Of a DNA stretch of 64,000 bases, positions 1 through 8,877 are shown piece after piece (position 1 is the stretch's first letter; each line of letters starts with the position of its first letter). The translations under genes were made by a program, and so were the position numbers. A model generated the notes under the pieces. The model searched no databases. It had not been told where the DNA came from and saw only the letters and a list, made by a program, of their open reading frames with translations. Source of the DNA: Streptomyces geranii (GTDB taxonomy: Bacteria; Actinomycetota; Actinomycetes; Streptomycetales; Streptomycetaceae); contig NZ_KZ672953.1 in the NCBI RefSeq assembly GCF_002954775.1, forward strand, positions 32,091 to 96,090, given 5' to 3'.

Positions 1-284
1 GTGGCGGAAGGCGTAGACGAGGTCACATTGGGGACCTTTCAGCGCCGGTTCAGGTGCCGTCAATGCTTCGTTGACGCCTTTGATCTGGACTTTTGCCCTT
101 TGACCCGACGCTGGGTCAGCACTTGGGTCGGCTTTGGACGGCCATGACCAAAGAGGGACCTAAGAGCGGACCGAGGGGGAGGGGGACCCGTACGGGCCGC
201 CAAGAGGTGCGTTACGTGCGCTATCGGCTGATATTGACCGGTAACGGTATGGAACTGTATGGCGCACTGAACAGGAGGCACTCC
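1..284. other. Upstream region of the first transporter operon
   Basis: I see no convincing gene here. A TTGACC hexamer at 234-239 could be a -35 element, but no good -10 follows at normal spacing. A strong Shine-Dalgarno AGGAGG lies at 273-278, seven bases before the ATG at 285. Open frames run through the stretch on both strands but look like GC-skew shadows. Confidence 0.4.
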
Positions 285-1934
285 ATGCGTGGAGCCACGC
301 ACGTCCGATGGGCCGCATGCGCGGTGGCGGTGGCCCTCGCGGCGACCGCCTGCGGGGGCGACGACGGCGACAGCGACGGCGGCGGCAGTGGCAGCGGCGA
401 CGGCTCCGGAGTCCTCAGCTCCTCCTGGGGCGACCCGCAGAACCCGCTGGAGCCCGCCAACACCAACGAGGTGCAGGGCGGCAAGGTCCTGGACATGGTC
501 TTCCGGGGCCTGAAGCGCTACGACGCCAAGACCGGCAAGGCCAACGACATGATGGCCGAGAAGATCGAGACGACCGACTCGCAGAACTTCACGATCACCA
601 TCAAGGACGGCTGGAAGTTCAGCAACGGCGAGGCCGTCACCGCCAAGTCGTTCGTCGACGCCTGGAACTACGGCGCCAGCCTGAAGAACAACCAGAAGAA
701 CGCGTACTTCTTCGGCTACATCGACGGCTACGACAAGGCCCACCCCGAGGACGGCAGCAAGCAGACCGCCGACACCCTCTCCGGGCTCAAGGTGACCGGC
801 ACGAACACCTTCACCGTCAAGCTCAACCAGAAGTTCTCGACCTTCCCCGACACCCTCGGCTACGCGGCCTTCTCGCCGCTGCCCCAGGCCTTCTTCACCG
901 ACCACGCGGCCTGGCTGAGCAAGCCCGTCGGCAACGGCCCGTACGCGATCAAGGCGTACACCAAGGGCTCCCAGATGTCCCTGCGCAAGTGGGACGCCTA
1001 CTCCGGCACCGACAAGGCGCAGAACGGCGGCGTCGACCTCAAGGTCTACACCGACAACAACACCGCCTACACCGACCTGATGGCCGGCAACCTCGACCTC
1101 GTCGACGACGTGCCCGCCTCCCAGCTCACCAACGTCAAGGCGGACCTCGGCGACCGGTACATCAACACGCCCGCCGGGATCATCCAGACCCTCGCCTTCC
1201 CGTTCTACGACAAGGACTGGGACAAGCCCGGCATGGAGAAGGTCCGCACCGGACTCTCCCGGGCCATCAACCGCGAGCAGATCACCGAGACGATCTTCCA
1301 GAAGACCCGCACCCCCGCCACCGACTGGACCTCGCCCGTCCTCGGCGAGGAGGGCGGCTACAAGGAAGGCCTGTGCGGCGACGCCTGCGAGTACGACCCC
1401 GAAGAGGCCAAGAAGCTCATCGAGGAGGGCGGCGGCTTCCCCGGCGGCCAGGTCAAGATCTCGTACAACGCGGACACCGGCTCGCACAAGCAGTGGGTCG
1501 ACGCCGTCTGCAACAGCGTCAACAACGTCCTCGACAACGACAAGGCCTGCGTCGGCAACCCGATCGGCACCTTCGCCGACTTCCGCAACCAGATCACCCA
1601 GTCCAAGATGTCCGGCCCCTTCCGCGCCGGCTGGCAGATGGACTACCCCCTCATCCAGAACTTCCTCCAGCCGCTCTACTACACCAACGCCTCCTCCAAC
1701 GACGGCAAGTGGACCAACAAGGAGTTCGACAAGCTCGTCGACGAGGCCAACGCGGAGACCGACCAGAGCAAGGCCGTCGAGCTGTTCCAGCAGGCCGAGG
1801 AGGTCCTGCGGGACGACATGGGCGCCATCCCGCTCTGGTACCAGAACGGCAGCGCCGGCTACTCGGAGCGCCTCTCGAACGTGGCTCTTAACCCGTTCAG
1901 CCTGCCCGTGTACAGCGAGATCAAGGTCAGCTGA
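285..1934 (+). CDS. Oligopeptide ABC transporter substrate-binding lipoprotein
   Basis: A 549-residue extracellular solute-binding protein of family 5 (OppA/DppA type). It should capture peptides outside the membrane and hand them to the permeases encoded next. The N-terminus has a short basic start, a hydrophobic stretch and a lipobox ending at Cys23 (ATAC), followed by an Asp/Gly/Ser-rich linker, so it is a predicted lipoprotein. The SBP_bac_5 fold follows, with a typical early KDGWKFSNGE segment near residue 106. The ATG at 285 is chosen because AGGAGG sits 7 bases upstream and the signal peptide begins there; the frame extends further upstream without a signal sequence. It is the first of five co-directional transporter genes, separated from the permease by a hairpin. 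Which peptide it binds cannot be read from sequence. Confidence 0.93.
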   Translation: MRGATHVRWAACAVAVALAATACGGDDGDSDGGGSGSGDGSGVLSSSWGDPQNPLEPANTNEVQGGKVLDMVFRGLKRYDAKTGKANDMMAEKIETTDSQNFTITIKDGWKFSNGEAVTAKSFVDAWNYGASLKNNQKNAYFFGYIDGYDKAHPEDGSKQTADTLSGLKVTGTNTFTVKLNQKFSTFPDTLGYAAFSPLPQAFFTDHAAWLSKPVGNGPYAIKAYTKGSQMSLRKWDAYSGTDKAQNGGVDLKVYTDNNTAYTDLMAGNLDLVDDVPASQLTNVKADLGDRYINTPAGIIQTLAFPFYDKDWDKPGMEKVRTGLSRAINREQITETIFQKTRTPATDWTSPVLGEEGGYKEGLCGDACEYDPEEAKKLIEEGGGFPGGQVKISYNADTGSHKQWVDAVCNSVNNVLDNDKACVGNPIGTFADFRNQITQSKMSGPFRAGWQMDYPLIQNFLQPLYYTNASSNDGKWTNKEFDKLVDEANAETDQSKAVELFQQAEEVLRDDMGAIPLWYQNGSAGYSERLSNVALNPFSLPVYSEIKVS

Positions 1935-1948
1935 CCGTCCGAGCCGCC

Positions 1949-1979
1949 GGGACAGCCGTGCACGTACGGCGGCTGTCCC
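1949..1979 (+). terminator. Hairpin between binding-protein and permease genes
   Basis: A perfect 10-bp stem (GGGACAGCCG at 1949-1958, CGGCTGTCCC at 1970-1979) with an 11-base loop lies in the 63-base gap after the lipoprotein gene. There is no U-run. Such hairpins after binding-protein genes often stabilise the upstream message or partly attenuate read-through, giving more binding protein than permease. Confidence 0.55.
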
Positions 1980-1997
1980 ACTACCTCCGGAGCCCTC

Positions 1998-2921
1998 ATG
2001 GGACGGTACGTGATCCGGCGTCTGCTGCAGATGATCCCGGTCTTCATCGGCGCCACCCTGCTGATCTTCCTCATGGTGAACGTGATGGGCGACCCCATCG
2101 CGGGCCTCTGCGGCGACCGGCAGTGCGACCCGGCCACGGCCGCCCAGCTCCGCAGGGAGTTCGGCCTCGACAAGCCCGTCTGGCAGCAATACCTGACCTA
2201 CATGGGCAACGTCTTCACCGGCGACTTCGGCACCGCCTTCAACGGCCAGAAGGTCACCGAGCTGATGTCGACGGCGTTCCCCGTCACCATCCGGCTGACC
2301 ATCGTGGCCGTCCTCTTCGAGATCGTCATCGGCATCACCCTGGGCGTGGTGACCGGCCTGCGCCGCGGCAAGCCGATCGACACCGCCGTCCTCCTCGTCA
2401 CCCTGGTCGTCATCTCGGTCCCGACCTTCGTGACGGGCCTCCTCCTCCAACTCCTCCTGGGCGTCGAGTGGGGCTGGATCAAGCCGTCGGTGTCGACGGA
2501 CGCCAACTTCGACGAACTGATCGTCCCCGGCCTGGTGCTGGCCTCGGTCTCACTCGCCTACGTCACCCGCCTCACCCGCACCTCGATCGCGGAGAACAGA
2601 CGCTCCGACTACGTCCGTACAGCGGTCGCCAAGGGCCTCCCGAGACGCCGGGTGATCACCCGCCACCTGCTGCGCAACTCCCTGATCCCCGTGGTCACCT
2701 TCATCGGCACGGACGTCGGGGCGCTGATGGGCGGCGCGATCGTCACCGAGCGGATCTTCAACATCCACGGCGTCGGCTACCAGCTCTACCAGGGCATCCT
2801 CCGCCAGAACACCCAGACGGTCGTCGGCTTCGTGACCGTCCTCGTCCTCGTCTTCCTGGTCGCCAACCTGCTCGTCGACCTCCTGTACGCCGTACTCGAC
2901 CCGAGGATCCGCTATGCCTGA
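1998..2921 (+). CDS. Oligopeptide ABC transporter permease, OppB type
   Basis: A 307-residue inner-membrane permease (BPD_transp_1). The N-terminal segment GRYVIRRLLQMIPVFIGATLLIFLMV is the usual first helix of OppB/DppB proteins. Several further hydrophobic helices follow, and the EAA-type cytoplasmic loop (YVRTAVAKGLPRRRVITRHLL, near residues 209-229) contacts the ATPases. It forms a heterodimer channel with the next gene product, which starts 8 bases before this one ends. A GGAG precedes the ATG. Confidence 0.93.
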   Translation: MGRYVIRRLLQMIPVFIGATLLIFLMVNVMGDPIAGLCGDRQCDPATAAQLRREFGLDKPVWQQYLTYMGNVFTGDFGTAFNGQKVTELMSTAFPVTIRLTIVAVLFEIVIGITLGVVTGLRRGKPIDTAVLLVTLVVISVPTFVTGLLLQLLLGVEWGWIKPSVSTDANFDELIVPGLVLASVSLAYVTRLTRTSIAENRRSDYVRTAVAKGLPRRRVITRHLLRNSLIPVVTFIGTDVGALMGGAIVTERIFNIHGVGYQLYQGILRQNTQTVVGFVTVLVLVFLVANLLVDLLYAVLDPRIRYA

Positions 2922-3888
2922 GCAGCCGTACGAACCGGAGGGCGCCATCGCCGCGACCGGCATGGGCGGCGCCATGGACCTCGCGATGAGCGAGGCGGAG
3001 ACCCTGGAGAAGGGCCCGGGGGACGGCAACGGCCCTTCCGACAAGCCCCGTTCACTCTGGTCGGACGCCTGGCTGGACCTGCGCCGCAACCCGGTCTTCA
3101 TCATCTCCTCCCTGGTCATCCTCTTCCTGGTCGTCATCTCCATCTGGCCCTCGGCGATCGCCTCCGGCAACCCCCTCAAGTGCGACCTCGCCAACGCCCA
3201 GAAGGGCTCGGCCCCCGGCCACCCCTTCGGCTACGACGGCCAGGGCTGCGACGTCTACACGCGCACGGTCTACGGCGCCCGTACGTCCGTCACGGTCGGC
3301 GTCTGCGCCACGCTCGGGGTCGCGATCCTCGGGTCGGTCCTCGGCGGGCTCGCCGGTTTCTTCGGCGGAATCTGGGACTCGGTGCTCTCCCGCATCACCG
3401 ACGTGTTCTTCGCGATCCCGGTCGTCCTCGGCGGTCTGGTCCTGCTCTCCGTGGTGACCAGTTCGACGGTCTGGCCGGTCATCGGCTTCATGGTGCTGCT
3501 GGGCTGGCCGCAGATCTCCCGTATCGCCCGCGGCTCGGTCATCACCGCCAAACAGAACGACTACGTCCAGGCCGCCCGCGCCCTCGGCGCCTCCAACTCC
3601 CGCATGCTGCTACGGCACATCACGCCCAACGCGGTGGCCCCGGTGATCGTCGTCGCGACGATCGCGCTCGGTACGTACATCGCCCTGGAGGCCACCCTGT
3701 CCTACCTGGGCGTCGGCCTGAAGCCCCCGACGGTCAGCTGGGGCATCGACATCAGCTCGGCCTCCGTCTACGTCCGCAACGCCCCGCACGCCCTCCTGTG
3801 GCCCTCCGGAGCGCTCGCGGTCACCGTGCTCGCGTTCATCATGCTCGGCGACGCGGTGCGCGACGCCCTCGACCCGAAGCTGAGGTGA
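2914..3888 (+). CDS. Oligopeptide ABC transporter permease, OppC type
   Basis: A 324-residue permease with the OppC layout: a long hydrophilic N-terminus (residues 1-55), a first membrane helix (NPVFIISSLVILFLVVISIW), then an extracytoplasmic loop and a BPD_transp_1 domain. The EAA loop reads YVQAARALGASNSRMLLRHI. The ATG lies inside the end of the OppB gene (8-base overlap), implying translational coupling. A pair of cysteines in the first loop (Cys90 and Cys109) could form a disulfide. Confidence 0.93.
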   Translation: MPEQPYEPEGAIAATGMGGAMDLAMSEAETLEKGPGDGNGPSDKPRSLWSDAWLDLRRNPVFIISSLVILFLVVISIWPSAIASGNPLKCDLANAQKGSAPGHPFGYDGQGCDVYTRTVYGARTSVTVGVCATLGVAILGSVLGGLAGFFGGIWDSVLSRITDVFFAIPVVLGGLVLLSVVTSSTVWPVIGFMVLLGWPQISRIARGSVITAKQNDYVQAARALGASNSRMLLRHITPNAVAPVIVVATIALGTYIALEATLSYLGVGLKPPTVSWGIDISSASVYVRNAPHALLWPSGALAVTVLAFIMLGDAVRDALDPKLR

Positions 3889-3896
3889 CCGGCGCC

Positions 3897-4880
3897 ATGC
3901 TCCTCGAAGTACGCGACCTGCACGTGGAGTTCAGAACCCGGGACGGGGTCGCCAAGGCCGTCAACGGCGTCACCTACAGCGTGGACGCGGGCGAGACGCT
4001 GGCCGTGCTCGGCGAGTCCGGCTCCGGCAAGTCGGTGACCGCCCAGGCGGTCATGGGCATCCTGGACACCCCGCCCGGGAAGATCACCGGCGGCGAGATC
4101 CTGTTCCAGGGCAAGGACCTGCTCACCTTCAAGGAGGAGGAGCGCAGGAAGGTCCGGGGCGCCCAGATGGCGATGATCTTCCAGGACGCGCTGTCGTCGC
4201 TCAACCCGGTGCTCAGCGTGGGCGACCAGCTCGGCGAGATGTTCACGGTCCACCGGGGACTGTCCCGAAAGGACGCCAGAACCAAGGCGGTTGAGCTGAT
4301 GGACCGGGTCCGCATCCCGGCCGCCTCCCAGCGCGTCCGGGACTATCCGCACCAGTTCTCCGGCGGTATGCGCCAGCGCATCATGATCGCCATGGCGCTG
4401 GCCCTGGAACCGGCCCTGATCATCGCCGACGAACCGACGACGGCCCTCGACGTGACCGTCCAGGCCCAAGTCATGGACCTCCTCGCGGAGTTGCAGCGCG
4501 AGCTGAACATGGGCCTGATCCTCATCACCCACGACCTCGGAGTCGTCGCGGACGTCGCCGACAAGATCGCCGTGATGTACGCGGGCCGGATCGTCGAGTC
4601 GGCGCCGGTCCACGACATCTACAAGGCGCCCGCACACCCGTACACCAAGGGCCTGTTGGAGTCGATCCCGCGCCTCGACCAGAAGGGCCGCGAGCTGTAC
4701 GCCATCAAGGGCCTCCCGCCCAACCTGATGAACATCCCACCGGGCTGCGCCTTCAACCCGCGCTGCCCGATGGCCCAGGACATCTGCCGTACGGACGTAC
4801 CGCCGTTGGCGGAAGTGGACGAGGACAGGCGGAGCGCCTGCTACTTCTGGAGGGAGACGCTCGATGCCCGCAATGACTAA
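3897..4880 (+). CDS. Oligopeptide ABC transporter ATP-binding protein, OppD type
   Basis: A 327-residue ABC ATPase that powers peptide import. Walker A is GESGSGKS, the signature is FSGGMRQR, and Walker B is [12 protein letters not shown]. The C-terminal oligo_HPY segment (HPYTKGLLESIPRL) and the cysteine cluster GCAFNPRCP...C are typical of OppD/DppD. I place the start at ATG 3897, with GAGG about 11 bases upstream. A GTG at 3885 that overlaps the preceding stop is an alternative adding four residues. It is expected to pair with the next ATPase. Confidence 0.92.
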   Translation: MLLEVRDLHVEFRTRDGVAKAVNGVTYSVDAGETLAVLGESGSGKSVTAQAVMGILDTPPGKITGGEILFQGKDLLTFKEEERRKVRGAQMAMIFQDALSSLNPVLSVGDQLGEMFTVHRGLSRKDARTKAVELMDRVRIPAASQRVRDYPHQFSGGMRQRIMIAMALALEPALIIADEPTTALDVTVQAQVMDLLAELQRELNMGLILITHDLGVVADVADKIAVMYAGRIVESAPVHDIYKAPAHPYTKGLLESIPRLDQKGRELYAIKGLPPNLMNIPPGCAFNPRCPMAQDICRTDVPPLAEVDEDRRSACYFWRETLDARND

Positions 4881-5931
4881 GACCGCGGAGCCGATCCTCG
4901 AAGTGACCGGGCTGGTCAAGCACTACCCGCTCACCCAGGGCATCCTCTTCAAGAAGCAGGTGGGCGCGGTCCGGGCCGTCGACGGCGTCGACTTCGCGCT
5001 CGGCGCGGGCGAAACCCTGGGCATCGTGGGGGAGTCGGGCTGCGGCAAGTCGACGGTCGCCAAGATGCTGGTCAACCTGGAGAAGCCGACGGCAGGCACG
5101 ATCAAGTACAAGGGCGAGGACATCACCAAGATGTCGGGGCGGGCCCTCAAGGCCGTACGCCGCAACATCCAGATGGTCTTCCAGGACCCGTACACCTCCC
5201 TCAACCCCCGGATGACGGTCGGCGACATCATCGGGGAGCCGTACGAGATCCACCCCGAGGTCGCGCCCAAGGGTGACCGCCGCCAGAAGGTCCAGGACCT
5301 GCTGGACGTGGTCGGCCTCAACCCGGAGTACATCAACCGCTATCCGCACCAGTTCTCCGGCGGCCAGCGCCAGCGCATCGGCATCGCACGGGGGTTGGCG
5401 CTGCGCCCCGAGATCATCGTCGCCGACGAACCGGTGTCGGCGCTCGACGTCTCGGTCCAGGCCCAGGTGATCAACCTCCTGGACCGCCTCCAGAGCGAGT
5501 TCGACCTCTCCTACGTGTTCATCGCGCACGACCTGTCGATCGTGCGGCACATCTCGGACCGGGTCGGGGTGATGTACCTCGGCCGGATCGTGGAGATCGG
5601 CCGGGACGCCGAGATCTACGACCACCCGACGCACCCGTACACCCAGGCGCTCCTCTCGGCGGTGCCCGTCCCCGACCCCGAGGCCCGCGAACACCGCGAG
5701 CGCATCATCCTCACCGGGGACGTGCCCTCCCCGGCGAACCCGCCCTCCGGCTGCCGCTTCCGCACCCGCTGCTGGAAGGCGCAGGAGCGGTGCGAGTTGG
5801 AGGTGCCGCTGCTGGCGGTCCCGGCGGAGTTCCGGCTGACGACCGATCCGACGGCGCACGACTCGGCGTGCCATTTCGCGGAGGAGAAGCACGTCGTACC
5901 GACGGACGATCTTGACGACGGGGTGAAATAA
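4864..5931 (+). CDS. Oligopeptide ABC transporter ATP-binding protein, OppF type
   Basis: A 355-residue ABC ATPase, partner of the OppD-type protein. Walker A is GESGCGKS, the signature FSGGQRQR and Walker [13 protein letters not shown]; a C-terminal oligo_HPY region with GCRFRTRC follows. The insertion [22 protein letters not shown] near the N-terminus is characteristic of OppF. It overlaps the previous gene by 17 bases, and AGGGA precedes ATG 4864; an in-frame ATG at 4873 is possible. It is the last gene of the operon, followed by a terminator hairpin. Confidence 0.92.
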   Translation: MPAMTKTAEPILEVTGLVKHYPLTQGILFKKQVGAVRAVDGVDFALGAGETLGIVGESGCGKSTVAKMLVNLEKPTAGTIKYKGEDITKMSGRALKAVRRNIQMVFQDPYTSLNPRMTVGDIIGEPYEIHPEVAPKGDRRQKVQDLLDVVGLNPEYINRYPHQFSGGQRQRIGIARGLALRPEIIVADEPVSALDVSVQAQVINLLDRLQSEFDLSYVFIAHDLSIVRHISDRVGVMYLGRIVEIGRDAEIYDHPTHPYTQALLSAVPVPDPEAREHRERIILTGDVPSPANPPSGCRFRTRCWKAQERCELEVPLLAVPAEFRLTTDPTAHDSACHFAEEKHVVPTDDLDDGVK

Positions 5932-6039
5932 GCGCATAAATGCGCGCGAACCTCGTTAACACGCAGGCAACTTGGCCGACCCGGTCTCGATATATGGACG
6001 GTCCACTCTAATGAATGTACGGCCGTGCGGGTGCCGTAA

Positions 6040-6073
6040 ACGGGCCGGGGCTCGCCATGTAGCCCCGGCCCGT
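6040..6073. terminator. Bidirectional terminator between convergent genes
   Basis: A perfect 13-bp stem (6040-6052 with 6061-6073) and an 8-base loop lies between the end of the OppF-type gene and the stop of the convergent peptidase gene. It could stop transcription from both sides. Confidence 0.75.
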
Positions 6074-6086
6074 TGCCGTGCCAGGA

Positions 6087-8210
6087 CTACTCCTGGCCGA
6101 GCCCCAACGCCCGCTTCAGGAAGTCCACTTGAAGCAGCAGCAGGTTCTCCGCGACCTGCTCCTGAGGGGTCATGTGCGTGACGCCCGACAGGGGGAGCAC
6201 CTCGTGCGGGCGGCCGGCGGCCAGTAGTGCCGAGGACAGTCGCAGGGCGTGAGCGAATACGACGTTGTCGTCGGCGGTGCCGTGGACGACCATCAGCGGC
6301 CGGTGCGGCTCGGCGGGGGACGACAGCCCCTCGTCCGTCACGAGCGAGCTGTCGGCGTACGCCTCCGGGGCCGCCGCCGGGTCGCCGAGGTACCGCTCCG
6401 TGTAGTGCGTGTCGTACAGCCGCCAGTCCGTCACCGGGGCGCCCGCGATACCGGCGTGGAAGACATCGGGCCGCCGCAGCACGGCCAGCCCCGCGAGCCA
6501 ACCGCCGTACGACCAGCCCCGGATGGCCACCCGGGAGAGGTCGAGCGGGTGGCGCTCGGCGAGGTCGTGCAGGGCCTCGATCTGGTCGTCCAGCGAGACG
6601 GTGAAGTCCCCGCGGACCGCCTTCTCCCAGGCGGGCGAACGCCCAGGAGTCCCCCGCCCGTCCGCCACGACGACCGCGAACCCCTGGTCGGCGAACCACT
6701 GCGAGGTGAGGTGCGCGTTGTGCGCGGCGACCACGCGGGGGCCGTGCGGACCGCCGTAGGGGTCCATGAGGACAGGGAGGGGAGTGACGCCGTCGTAGTC
6801 GGTCGGCATAAGCAGGGCGCATGGAATTCTCCGTGCGCCCCCCTGGGTGAAGGTGATGCGCGGGGACAAACCGGGATCTTCGGCGTACGAGACGACAGTC
6901 GCGGCAGGCTTGCCGTCGCGCAGCACCTGCACCTGGGCCCCCGGCCGGCCCGGCACCGCCGACACGAGGACGGTCACGCCCCCGGCGCGAACAGCCGAGT
7001 GCACGCCGGGCTCTTGCGAGACGCGCTCCAGCCCGAGTTCGTTCACTCGATAGACGTGCACTTCGCCGATCTCGGTACCGGCGGCCTCCGCACCTGCGGA
7101 CGCGGACACCAGCACGTCATCGGCAGAGACATCGAGCACGGCCCGTACATGCAACTGCGCCCCGGTGAGCGGCCGTTCGCCCACGGCCAGCACCCGGGCG
7201 CCACCCTCGTCGGCGATCCGGACGAGCTGTCCGGAGGGGCTCCAGCAGGGCACCCCAGGGAAAAGATCAAGCCAATGTGGATCTTCCTCCGCGTGCACCA
7301 TCCGGGTCGCCCCGGTGTCCGGGTCGACGGCCAGGAAGAGCTGCCCGCGCTGGTCCCGGGACTGCACGAGGATCAGCGGCGCACCGGCCGCTGACCAGTG
7401 CACACGAGCCAGATACGGATACTTCTTGCGGTCCCAGACGACCTCGGTCCGTACGCCGTCGAGGGTGAGGACGAAGAGCCGTACGTCGGCGTTCGGGGTG
7501 CCGGCGGCCGGGTAGGCGACCTGCTGCGGCTCCCGTTCCGGATGGGCCGGATCGGAGATCCACCAGCGACCGACAGGCGAGTCGTCGGCCCGCGCGACGA
7601 GCAACCGATCCGACTCAGGGGACCACCAGAAGCCGCGCGAACGGTCCATCTCCTCGGCCGCGATGAACTCGGCGAGCCCGTACGTCACCGTCTCCGACTC
7701 CGGCTCGGCGACTGTGCCTGCCCGCTCACCGGCGAGTTCCGCGAAGCGCAGGGCGCCACCGACGACGTAGGCGACGAGGCGCCCGTCGGGGGAGGGCCGG
7801 GGATCGACGACGGGTCCGGGGACGGGGATCTCGCGCACGGTCCCGGCTTGCAGCTCGGCCACGAACAGCCGCCCGGACAGGGCGAAGGAGGCCAGTTCGA
7901 CGGCGGAGTCGGTGGCGTAGGAGACGATCCCGGCACCCCCCTCGCGGCTCCGCTCCCGACGCGCCCGCTCCTCGGCGGACAGCCGCTCGTCGGCCCCGCC
8001 GAGAAGGGCGAACGGGTCGGCGACGACCCGCTCGGCACCCTCGGGCAGATCGAGCACCCACAACATGTTGGCCCGGTCGGTACCGGAGGAGGACCGCAGG
8101 TAGGCGACCCGCGAACCGTCGGGCGCCACGGCGAAAGCGCGGGGCGCCCCGAGCGTGAACCGCTGGGTGCGGGCGTGCCGGCGGGGGAAGGAGACAGGCT
8201 CGGTCGTCAT
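6087..8210 (-). CDS. Prolyl oligopeptidase family serine peptidase (S9, DPP-IV-like)
   Basis: A 707-residue peptidase with the two-part S9 layout. The N-terminal half resembles the beta-propeller of DPP-IV-like proteins (it includes AAEEMDRSRGFWWSPESDRLLVAR, which carries the EE pair used in DPP-IV to bind the substrate N-terminus). The C-terminal half is an alpha/beta hydrolase. The nucleophile is Ser567 in GWSYGG; the Asp lies in HGTADDNV and the His in GVTHMT near the end. No signal peptide, so it is probably cytoplasmic and may cleave peptides brought in by the adjacent importer (inference). The start at 8210 (MTTEPVSF) is favoured because the longer frame upstream has no family resemblance. 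Confidence 0.9.
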   Translation of the reverse strand: MTTEPVSFPRRHARTQRFTLGAPRAFAVAPDGSRVAYLRSSSGTDRANMLWVLDLPEGAERVVADPFALLGGADERLSAEERARRERSREGGAGIVSYATDSAVELASFALSGRLFVAELQAGTVREIPVPGPVVDPRPSPDGRLVAYVVGGALRFAELAGERAGTVAEPESETVTYGLAEFIAAEEMDRSRGFWWSPESDRLLVARADDSPVGRWWISDPAHPEREPQQVAYPAAGTPNADVRLFVLTLDGVRTEVVWDRKKYPYLARVHWSAAGAPLILVQSRDQRGQLFLAVDPDTGATRMVHAEEDPHWLDLFPGVPCWSPSGQLVRIADEGGARVLAVGERPLTGAQLHVRAVLDVSADDVLVSASAGAEAAGTEIGEVHVYRVNELGLERVSQEPGVHSAVRAGGVTVLVSAVPGRPGAQVQVLRDGKPAATVVSYAEDPGLSPRITFTQGGARRIPCALLMPTDYDGVTPLPVLMDPYGGPHGPRVVAAHNAHLTSQWFADQGFAVVVADGRGTPGRSPAWEKAVRGDFTVSLDDQIEALHDLAERHPLDLSRVAIRGWSYGGWLAGLAVLRRPDVFHAGIAGAPVTDWRLYDTHYTERYLGDPAAAPEAYADSSLVTDEGLSSPAEPHRPLMVVHGTADDNVVFAHALRLSSALLAAGRPHEVLPLSGVTHMTPQEQVAENLLLLQVDFLKRALGLGQE

Positions 8211-8384
8211 GCCCCGACCATATTGGCCATGCGCCCCCTTGTGCGGCCGTGCGCCGACCGATGCGCGCGGGCGAATAGTTATGATCACTGGCGGCGAGTG
8301 GGTATGAACCTGCTGGCCACTGTATGGATTTACTGCCCCCATAGTCCGACCCCCGGTCCCTGGGCCCTTTGGAGGTGAACCGCC

Positions 8385-8579
8385 GTGGCACTCTCGATTT
8401 CGGCGGTCGTGCTGCTGGCGATCATCGTCTTCTTGCTGATCAAGAAGTCAGGACTCAAGGGAGGGCATGCGGTGGTGTGCATGCTCCTGGGGTTCTACAT
8501 GGCCTCGTCGACCTTCGCCCCGACGATCAGCGACCTGACGACGAGCATCGCGGGCATGATCGGCGACCTCAAGTTCTGA
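8385..8579 (+). CDS. Small conserved membrane protein
   Basis: A 64-residue protein starting with GTG behind a perfect GGAGGTGA (8371-8378). One hydrophobic helix spans about residues 4-20 (SISAVVLLAIIVFLLIKK), and a second weakly hydrophobic stretch covers residues 28-42. I recall similar small proteins in other Streptomyces but know no function. It faces the DUF397 gene convergently. Confidence 0.75.
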   Translation: MALSISAVVLLAIIVFLLIKKSGLKGGHAVVCMLLGFYMASSTFAPTISDLTTSIAGMIGDLKF

Positions 8580-8594
8580 CCGCGCCTGCCGGAG

Positions 8595-8622
8595 GGCTCC
8601 GGGTCCGTGCGTGACCGGAGCC
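8595..8622. terminator. Hairpin between convergent small genes
   Basis: GGCTCCGG (8595-8602) pairs with CCGGAGCC (8615-8622) around a 12-base loop. It sits just after the small membrane protein gene and before the stop of the convergent DUF397 gene. Modest strength. Confidence 0.4.
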
Positions 8623-8664
8623 GCCCGACGCTGCTTCCGCATGCGCTCTGAGACGTGAGCCCGG

Positions 8665-8877
8665 TCAGTTGTGGGACACGTGCGGGACGAAGGTGGCCCA
8701 GGTGGTGGCGGTGAAGGTGAGGCAGGGTCCGGCTTCTATGTTCTTGGAGTCGCGGACGTGGATGGTGCCGGGGGCTGTGGCGACCTCGACACACGAATCG
8801 CCCTCGCTGCCGCTGCTGTAGCTGCTCTTGAACCATGCCAGGCCGGAGTCGCCCTCGGTCGAGGTGGTGCGGTTCAT
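8665..8877 (-). CDS. DUF397 domain protein
   Basis: A 70-residue protein with the DUF397 hallmarks: WFKSSYSSGSEGDSCVEVA, then VRDSKN, and a terminal TWATFV segment. DUF397 proteins are abundant in Streptomyces and usually sit directly downstream of an XRE/DUF5753 regulator, as here. In known pairs the small protein acts with or against the regulator. Its ATG overlaps the regulator's TGA by 4 bases (8874-8877), so the two should be co-translated. Confidence 0.9.
   Translation of the reverse strand: MNRTTSTEGDSGLAWFKSSYSSGSEGDSCVEVATAPGTIHVRDSKNIEAGPCLTFTATTWATFVPHVSHN

Noticed and set aside
60..2450. A 796-codon open frame opposite the first binding-protein and permease genes
   Set aside because: It lacks domains and mirrors the GC-rich third positions of the plus-strand genes; the signal peptide and motifs are on the plus strand.
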